Below, piece by piece: positions 50,721-54,647 of a DNA stretch of 54,647 nt. Position numbers and translations under genes: made by a program. The stretch's first letter is position 1; every line of letters starts with the position of its first letter. Under the pieces are notes generated by a model. It worked only from the letters and a program-made list of their open reading frames with translations. It ran no database searches and had not been told where the DNA came from. The DNA is from Pseudomonas sp. Irchel s3h17 (GTDB taxonomy: Bacteria; Pseudomonadota; Gammaproteobacteria; Pseudomonadales; Pseudomonadaceae): positions 1 through 54,647 of the forward strand of contig NZ_FYDL01000024.1 of assembly GCF_900187505.1 (NCBI RefSeq), given 5' to 3'.

Positions 50721-51338
50721 TTACGTATTCGGTTTTGCTGTTGGAGGTGCGGTTATTGCTGGTCGCGAGCTTTCAGTTGATGGTTTGTCGGTCTTGCCTG
50801 TCTGATAAAAGCTGAGACTTAATGCTGCAACTGCCAGTCCAATACCTACCGCAGTGAGCATTGCTCCCCAGATATTTAGCTTAAGGCTTCCAAGCCGCGT
50901 CAGATCTGATCGGATGCCTGCAACGGACTCATCGAGACGCTTATCCCGCTCGGCCTGCGTAGAAAGGAAGCCCGAGAATTTCGCCTCCCAAGCCTGATCT
51001 CGTATTGCTTGTTCTGCGAGAAAGGACTCCCGACGCAGATCAAGCTCTCGACGAAGTGTATCGTCACGAAGAGAGATTTCTTTTCGGAACTCTTCCGATC
51101 GACGATCCGTTTCTTTCTCAATACGTTCGACGCGTTTATCCATCCGCTCTTCGATGGCAGATAGGGTCGAGCTCAATTCTTCACGAGTAATGTCGTTCAT
51201 TTTTCGAGTATGTCCGACGGTCCGGGTATTGTCACCAGTGGATTCAAGACTTGCATCGTACGAAGGCGTCTTGAACGTCGGAGCCGCTTTTGCGAAACCT
51301 TCTCTTATCTCCCCACAAGTCGAGAATTTAGTCTGCAT
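50721..51338 (-). CDS. Coiled-coil membrane-anchored phage protein
   Basis: A 205-residue protein: about 40 polar residues, then a long charged coiled coil (about 45-140; MDKRVERIEKETDRRSEEF, then RRELDLRRESFLAEQ), then one membrane helix (about 155-180; IWGAMLTAVGIGLAVAALSL) and a Pro/Thr-rich tail. The start at 51338 has AAGG eight bases upstream and overlaps the end of the zinc-ribbon-like gene. Similar coiled-coil/TM proteins occur in Pseudomonas prophages and genomic islands; function unknown. Superinfection exclusion or defence-related cargo is possible. Confidence 0.65.
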   Translation of the reverse strand: MQTKFSTCGEIREGFAKAAPTFKTPSYDASLESTGDNTRTVGHTRKMNDITREELSSTLSAIEERMDKRVERIEKETDRRSEEFRKEISLRDDTLRRELDLRRESFLAEQAIRDQAWEAKFSGFLSTQAERDKRLDESVAGIRSDLTRLGSLKLNIWGAMLTAVGIGLAVAALSLSFYQTGKTDKPSTESSRPAITAPPTAKPNT

Positions 51339-51687
51339 CGACATCACCTTTTTCTGGTGGCGACGAGAAATCTAACTCTGGCTCTACTGGGTTTTCATCG
51401 GTCCATTTTTTTACAACCCTGGTGAGGTGCTGCCTAAAATAACCGCAGTTGTCGCAGAAAATTGCAAAAGTCGAAACGCTTTGTGGGCGGCTACCATCTT
51501 TCAAGGATGTGACCAGCCTATAAGTGTCAGCATGGTCGTAAGTGGGGCAAATCACTGTCCAGGAGTCTCCGTCACATACCGGGCAATCCGATTCAGGGCT
51601 TTTTGCTTCCAAAAAACGCACAAAATCATCTGCGGCCGTTGCGAGAGATGATCTCTTTTGCTTTTGTGAGCTCAGCTCGTCCGACAT
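51328..51687 (-). CDS. Zinc-ribbon-like small protein, 119 aa
   Basis: A 119-residue protein with two Cys pairs, CPVC (about residue 36) and CDNC (about residue 77), spaced like a zinc ribbon, and an intervening TVICPTYDHAD segment. It has an acidic tail. It overlaps the membrane coiled-coil gene by 11 bases, so the two form a coupled pair. No family recognised. Leftward, between the repressor and pL-side genes, where phages often carry lysogenic-conversion genes. Confidence 0.6.
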   Translation of the reverse strand: MSDELSSQKQKRSSLATAADDFVRFLEAKSPESDCPVCDGDSWTVICPTYDHADTYRLVTSLKDGSRPQSVSTFAIFCDNCGYFRQHLTRVVKKWTDENPVEPELDFSSPPEKGDVDAD

Positions 51688-51766
51688 AAGTTTTTTCCAC
51701 CAGCCCTATAGTTGATTAGCCCCTAGGTTTGGGGGCTACTATCGCGTTTCCTTACAAAATCACCAG

Positions 51767-51994
51767 CTACACTGGCTTGTTCCGCACAATCCCTCCCACC
51801 TTTACCTCATCAGCGTAGGCAGCAAGCCGATCAGCTTGCTTATGCAGCTTTTCGATAGTCTCCATTGCCTCAAGAAGCTCTGTATCACTACGCTGTTTTG
51901 CCATCCTGAACATCTCCAATGCAGCTTCTTCGAGGGAGAATGCAGCTGCTTTCAAGTCGCGGCGCAGCTCTTGATTGGGTTCGTTGAGTGGCAT
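51767..51994 (-). CDS. Hypothetical phage protein, 75 aa, helical
   Basis: A 75-residue all-helical protein (LRRDLKAAAFSLEEAALEMF, then EAMETIEKLHKQADRLAAYA). It has a perfect ribosome binding site (GGAGGT, 4-5 bases before the ATG). Leftward, first gene after the repressor gene end. No family recognised. Confidence 0.65.
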   Translation of the reverse strand: MPLNEPNQELRRDLKAAAFSLEEAALEMFRMAKQRSDTELLEAMETIEKLHKQADRLAAYADEVKVGGIVRNKPV

Positions 51995-52104
51995 GGTGAC
52001 CTCCTACAAATCCCCTGCGGGTCAGGTACGCCGACGCTCAGCGTCAATTTTGTGCAATTGTTTTGTCCTTCCAAAGCTAGGTTTGATGCAACTGCTAGAG
52101 AAGA

Positions 52105-52145
52105 CAATTTATGGCAAATGTAGAGCTATCAATTTATGACAAATG
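52105..52145. repeat. Two 16-bp near-identical repeats
   Basis: CAATTTATGGCAAATG (52105-52120) and CAATTTATGACAAATG (52130-52145), 25 bases apart, one difference. They lie between the repressor stop and the 75-residue gene, and probably form a promoter or operator for leftward genes. Confidence 0.5.
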
Positions 52146-52166
52146 CAAAGCGTAGGTGCTAATCCT

Positions 52167-52889
52167 CTACAGCTTCTGCAGTGCCCTGACCACAACGCCG
52201 ACAATCCGGCAGTTCTCTGCGCACATCTCGGTAGGGTAGGCAGGGTTCAATGGCTTCAGGTAGCGCCGCCCACCGTCATCTACGAGCTTTTTGAACGTGG
52301 CCTGGTCACTGTCAGCAAGCTTGGCCACTACCAGCTTTCCAGACTGAACGTCAGCCTCGGTATCAACCAGGATCAGCGTTCCTTCAGTGATGCTCATCCC
52401 GACTGGCGATGTCATCGAGTCGCCTTTGACCTCAAGCCAGAAAGCTGGACCTTTTGAGTTGTAGTCCGAAAGCTCGTATCGATCTGAAAATCCAGGAGGG
52501 AAGGGCTCGACGGCTTCCGCCCATGCACCAGCGGCAACCCAACTGATTACGGGGTAGCGGAAGGACTCGATGGGTTGGCGAGTTGAGCCGACATTAGAAG
52601 GCTCAGAGCTCGAAAGCATGTCGATTTCTTTGGCGAGGCGCTCGCTAAAGGCTGAAACGGGGACTTTCAAATAGCGCGCAAAAACAGAGGCTGCCTCGAT
52701 ATTCAAGGCATTTCGCCCTGTCAAATAATGGCTCGCGGCGCTCTGGCTATTGGCCTTGAGGCCCTCGATAGCAATTTTTTCCTGACTCAGGCCGAGCTCT
52801 TTTTTCCTCGCTTTATAGAGCGCGTTCAACGCGGCGCATTCCTGCTGCTCTACGTCGCTCAAGGGGCGTTTTTTCAAAGGTTTATTCAT
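52167..52889 (-). CDS. CI-type phage repressor (XRE + S24 peptidase)
   Basis: A 240-residue lysogeny repressor. The N-terminal helix-turn-helix is ELGLSQEKIAIEGLKANSQS (residues about 31-50). The C-terminal S24 autoprotease has the Ala-Gly cleavage site (Ala120-Gly121, VAAGAW), the catalytic Ser158 (KGDSM) and Lys about 200 (ATFKKL). SOS-activated RecA would trigger self-cleavage and induction. It is divergent from the Cro-like gene, with palindromic operators between. The catalytic residues are intact, so induction should be possible. Confidence 0.9.
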   Translation of the reverse strand: MNKPLKKRPLSDVEQQECAALNALYKARKKELGLSQEKIAIEGLKANSQSAASHYLTGRNALNIEAASVFARYLKVPVSAFSERLAKEIDMLSSSEPSNVGSTRQPIESFRYPVISWVAAGAWAEAVEPFPPGFSDRYELSDYNSKGPAFWLEVKGDSMTSPVGMSITEGTLILVDTEADVQSGKLVVAKLADSDQATFKKLVDDGGRRYLKPLNPAYPTEMCAENCRIVGVVVRALQKL

Positions 52890-52899
52890 CAGTTAACTG

Positions 52900-52916
52900 T
52901 ATTACGTCAGGTAATA
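52900..52916. promoter_or_regulatory. TATTAC-N5-GTAATA operator
   Basis: Perfect 6-bp inverted repeat 11 bases from the repressor start, between cI and cro. It shares the CAGGTAATA end with the 16-mers at 50078 and 52948. Confidence 0.6.
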
Positions 52917-52947
52917 TCAATCTAAGACCGCCGATATTGACTTAATA

Positions 52948-52963
52948 AAGACCGCAGGTAATA
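52948..52963. promoter_or_regulatory. Phage operator-like 16-mer (pR side)
   Basis: AAGACCGCAGGTAATA, identical to 50078-50093, 35 bases before the Cro-like gene and next to TTGACTTAAT, which could serve as a -35 or -10 for rightward transcription. Confidence 0.55.
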
Positions 52964-52997
52964 CTTTTGTGCGTGCATCGTGAAGGAGGACCCCTGT

Positions 52998-53198
52998 ATG
53001 CAGCGCATACCACTCAAAGACTTCGTGACGAAAGTTGGCCAGCTAAAAGCGGCGACAGCTCTTCGTATGAGCCAGGGCGGCATCAGCAAAGCCTTAAAGG
53101 CGGCCCGAGAGGTTTATGTGACCGAGTTTGATGACGGCAGCTTTGAGGCGGAAGAGGTGAAGCCTTTTCCTGCCCAAACCCAACGCCTCGCTGGCTAA
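52998..53198 (+). CDS. Cro-like phage regulator
   Basis: A 66-residue DNA-binding protein, start ATG 52998 with AAGGAGGA 8-10 bases upstream. The helix-turn-helix lies near residues 10-40 (KVGQLKAATALRMSQGGISKAL) and the C-terminal strand is FDDGSFEAEEVKPFP. Divergent position from the repressor and size are as for Cro. It would repress the repressor gene during lytic growth. Confidence 0.85.
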   Translation: MQRIPLKDFVTKVGQLKAATALRMSQGGISKALKAAREVYVTEFDDGSFEAEEVKPFPAQTQRLAG

Positions 53199-53252
53199 CC
53201 GGAATCTCCGCCCAACGCCCCATTGAAGCCAGATTAGAAGAGAGCAGTTCCC

Positions 53253-53873
53253 ATGGAAACGTCCAATTCAAGACACCGCGGGCAAACCCGTGACCAGGTG
53301 TTGGTGGCTCACGCAGCAAACCAGATCGCACGCACCAGCTTGAGCCAGGACGACTTTGCTCAAGCGCTGAGCCGGGAAGTTTACCTGATCGTCCCTATCG
53401 CGAAGATCGAGCTGGCGAAGGTTCCTGATTTCGATGAACTGGCACGGCTGAATGATGTCGGCGAGTTCGTGAAGGCAACCGGTCGCTGGCTCAAGCGTGT
53501 TCAACGCTGGTTGTCGGGCGAGCAGGAAATGCCATCTTGGCTGGAGGAGTCGTGGGTGAATGCACTGGAGCTGGAGTTCCGCGATCACTGCATCAATGAA
53601 CTGGCAGGCCGCCATGGGTTGATCGGAGCCCGGCAGATGCAGACCGAGCAGTGCGCGAACAGGAGCTTCGGTGCACTGATTCGCGCTCTGGGCGATGTGA
53701 TCGATACGGGCAGCGATGTATTCGACGATCAAGTGATGGGTGGAGAGGACTTGCCGCACCTGCCTGCGTTTGCAAAGCAATGCCGCCAGGTTGAAGCGCG
53801 GGCAGGGGAGCTTGGTCGGCAAGCCGAAGAGTTGATCGAAAAGTCTGGTCCAGCACTGCAGCCGATCGCCTGA
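53253..53873 (+). CDS. Phage early protein, 206 aa, possibly CII-like
   Basis: A 206-residue protein in the place of lambda cII. The first part (GQTRDQVLVAHAANQIARTS) and the length resemble the phage regulatory CII-type family of other Pseudomonas phages; the C-terminal half is helical (CRQVEARAGELGRQAEELI). A ribosome binding site (AGAGAG) precedes the ATG. Assignment is weak; it could be another early regulator. Confidence 0.5.
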   Translation: METSNSRHRGQTRDQVLVAHAANQIARTSLSQDDFAQALSREVYLIVPIAKIELAKVPDFDELARLNDVGEFVKATGRWLKRVQRWLSGEQEMPSWLEESWVNALELEFRDHCINELAGRHGLIGARQMQTEQCANRSFGALIRALGDVIDTGSDVFDDQVMGGEDLPHLPAFAKQCRQVEARAGELGRQAEELIEKSGPALQPIA

Positions 53874-53889
53874 ATTTCAGGCGCAAAAA

Positions 53890-53911
53890 AGCCGGGCTGC
53901 AACCCGGCTTC
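53890..53911 (+). terminator. Hairpin after the 206-residue gene
   Basis: AAGCCGGG/CCCGGCTT with a six-base loop, preceded by an A-run and followed by CTTC. Terminator or antiterminated site in the early rightward operon. Confidence 0.7.
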
Positions 53912-53941
53912 TTCAAAACGCAAAACACTTGAGGGGCCATT

Positions 53942-54647
53942 ATGAACACGATCGCTACCCCCGGCAATACTCCTGATGTCGTGACACGTTTCGAGCAATG
54001 CCAAAACGTGTCACGTCACACCATGTCGTCACGCGAGATTGCCGAACTCACCGGCAGTACGCATGACAACGTTCTGAAAACCGTCCGGGCGCTGGTTGCG
54101 AAGGGTGTCGTTTCTTCAAACGACACCCCCTATGTCCACCCACAAAACGGCCAGGTCTATCGCGAGTTCCTGTTGTCTCAGCGCGACACCCTGGTGGTGG
54201 TCTCGGGATACAGCGTCGAGCTGCGCGCACGGATCATTGACCGCTGGCAGGAACTGGAAGCCCAGGCAGGGCAGTTCCAGATTCCAGCGACTTACGCCGA
54301 GGCATTGCAGGCTGCTGCCGATCAGGCCAAGGACAACCAATCACTGCGTCTGGTCATTCTCGATCAGGCGCCAAAAATTGCGGCCATCAAACGCTTGGCT
54401 GCGTCTGGCGGGGCGATCTGTATCACGGACACCGCCAAGCAACTGCACATCCCACCGGCCAAATTGTTCTCCTGGCTTGAGCAGCATCGTTGGATCTTTC
54501 GCCGCAAAGGCTCCAAGCGCTGGGTTGCCTATCAACCTCGTATCACCTCCGGCTACATGACCCACAAGGTGACGGCCTTGATACCCGACCGTGAGACTGG
54601 GATCGAACGTGCTGCCTTCGATCCAATGGTCACTCCCAAAGGCCTTG
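53942..54647 (+). CDS. Rha/KilAC-type phage antirepressor (3' end beyond window)
   Basis: An open frame of 235 codons from ATG 53942 to the window edge. The N-terminal part (TMSSREIAELTGSTHDNVLK, then GQVYREFLLSQRDT) is the Rha phage-regulatory domain. A helical linker follows (FQIPATYAEALQAAADQA), then the KilA-C/ANT domain (AICITDTAKQLHIPPAKLFS, then RWIFRR). Such antirepressors inactivate the prophage repressor or change early gene expression. It lies downstream of the cro operon, after the hairpin at 53890. Total length is unknown but should end soon after the edge. Confidence 0.82.
   Translation, partial: MNTIATPGNTPDVVTRFEQCQNVSRHTMSSREIAELTGSTHDNVLKTVRALVAKGVVSSNDTPYVHPQNGQVYREFLLSQRDTLVVVSGYSVELRARIIDRWQELEAQAGQFQIPATYAEALQAAADQAKDNQSLRLVILDQAPKIAAIKRLAASGGAICITDTAKQLHIPPAKLFSWLEQHRWIFRRKGSKRWVAYQPRITSGYMTHKVTALIPDRETGIERAAFDPMVTPKGL

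Larger units (their letters stand above)
45466..54647. mobile_element. Lambdoid prophage, left part, inserted at tRNA-Cys
   Basis: From just after the tRNA 3' end to the window edge the genes are phage-type. They are a tyrosine integrase pointing back at the tRNA, DUF4224 and DUF2303 proteins, a CsrA homologue, small leftward genes, a CI-type repressor divergent from a Cro-like gene, and an antirepressor. Composition is less GC-rich than the genes to the left, especially at 49.9-52.9 kb. The right end is outside the window, so the att duplication cannot be confirmed. Confidence 0.85.

Noticed and set aside
50449..50805. 118-codon plus-strand frame in the prophage
   Set aside because: Crosses two leftward terminators and the end of the coiled-coil gene, with no start signal.
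45466..54647. CRISPR-like repeats in the prophage
   Set aside because: The repeats seen are only in pairs with unequal spacing; nothing resembles a regular repeat-spacer array.

Overview
The window looks like chromosome from a Pseudomonas of the fluorescens group. The clues are GC-rich codon use, an OprD-type porin, a VgrG/DUF4123/TssM type VI secretion (T6SS) satellite cluster, gamma-glutamyl polyamine genes, Crc/Hfq-type A-rich leader motifs and a Pseudomonas-like prophage. No rRNA operon, insertion sequence or CRISPR array was seen.

Layout. (1) 1-11707: T6SS satellite island. It holds the 3' end of a vgrG broken by an in-frame TAG, a DUF4123 adaptor, a large unrecognised effector candidate, three tandem formylglycine-generating-enzyme-like lipoproteins (candidate immunity genes, all with coupled starts), a DUF3592 membrane protein and a tssM. 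(2) 11708-15767: assimilatory nitrite reductase nirBD. Its leader has a sigma-54-type promoter, two AnnGnn hexaloop hairpins (ANTAR/NasT class) and an overlapping Rho-independent terminator. A CBS-domain protein follows. (3) 15785-16012: C-terminal relic of a TonB-dependent receptor. (4) 16659-22150: a two-gene unit more typical of planctomycetes and myxobacteria. A 1375-residue protein combines a chitin-binding-like module, a sugar-dehydrogenase-like propeller, two CxxCH motifs and the DUF1587/1595/1592/1588/1585 set. A Tat-exported DUF1552 protein follows. (5) 22430-28629: a Liv-type ABC importer with an OprD porin, with A-rich CA motifs near three starts. (6) 28681-35172 (minus strand): a Pot-type ABC importer, an aldehyde dehydrogenase and a LuxR regulator. 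(7) 35322-37803: divergent LysR and MFS efflux genes. (8) 37899-41787: thiolase, 3-hydroxybutyryl-CoA dehydrogenase and TetR, divergent from an AraC regulator. (9) 41909-45151: puuB-like oxidase, cupin-XRE regulator and puuA-like ligase, behind a 10-bp inverted-repeat operator. (10) 45392-45465: tRNA-Cys. (11) About 45466 to the window end: a lambdoid prophage inserted next to that tRNA. It has an integrase, DUF4224 and DUF2303 proteins, a phage-borne CsrA/RsmA, a CI-type repressor facing a Cro-like gene, and an antirepressor cut by the window edge.

How the genes fit together. Regions 6 and 9 could form one polyamine route: import, gamma-glutamylation, oxidation and aldehyde oxidation. Region 5 is a complete uptake path (porin, binding protein, permeases, ATPases) for an unidentified substrate. 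Region 2 is nitrogen assimilation whose leader implies a two-level switch, sigma-54 initiation followed by antitermination. The most novel-looking items are the mosaic triple immunity array with its unrecognised effector, and the chitin-binding/propeller/dihaem/DUF1592 fusion with its DUF1552 partner.
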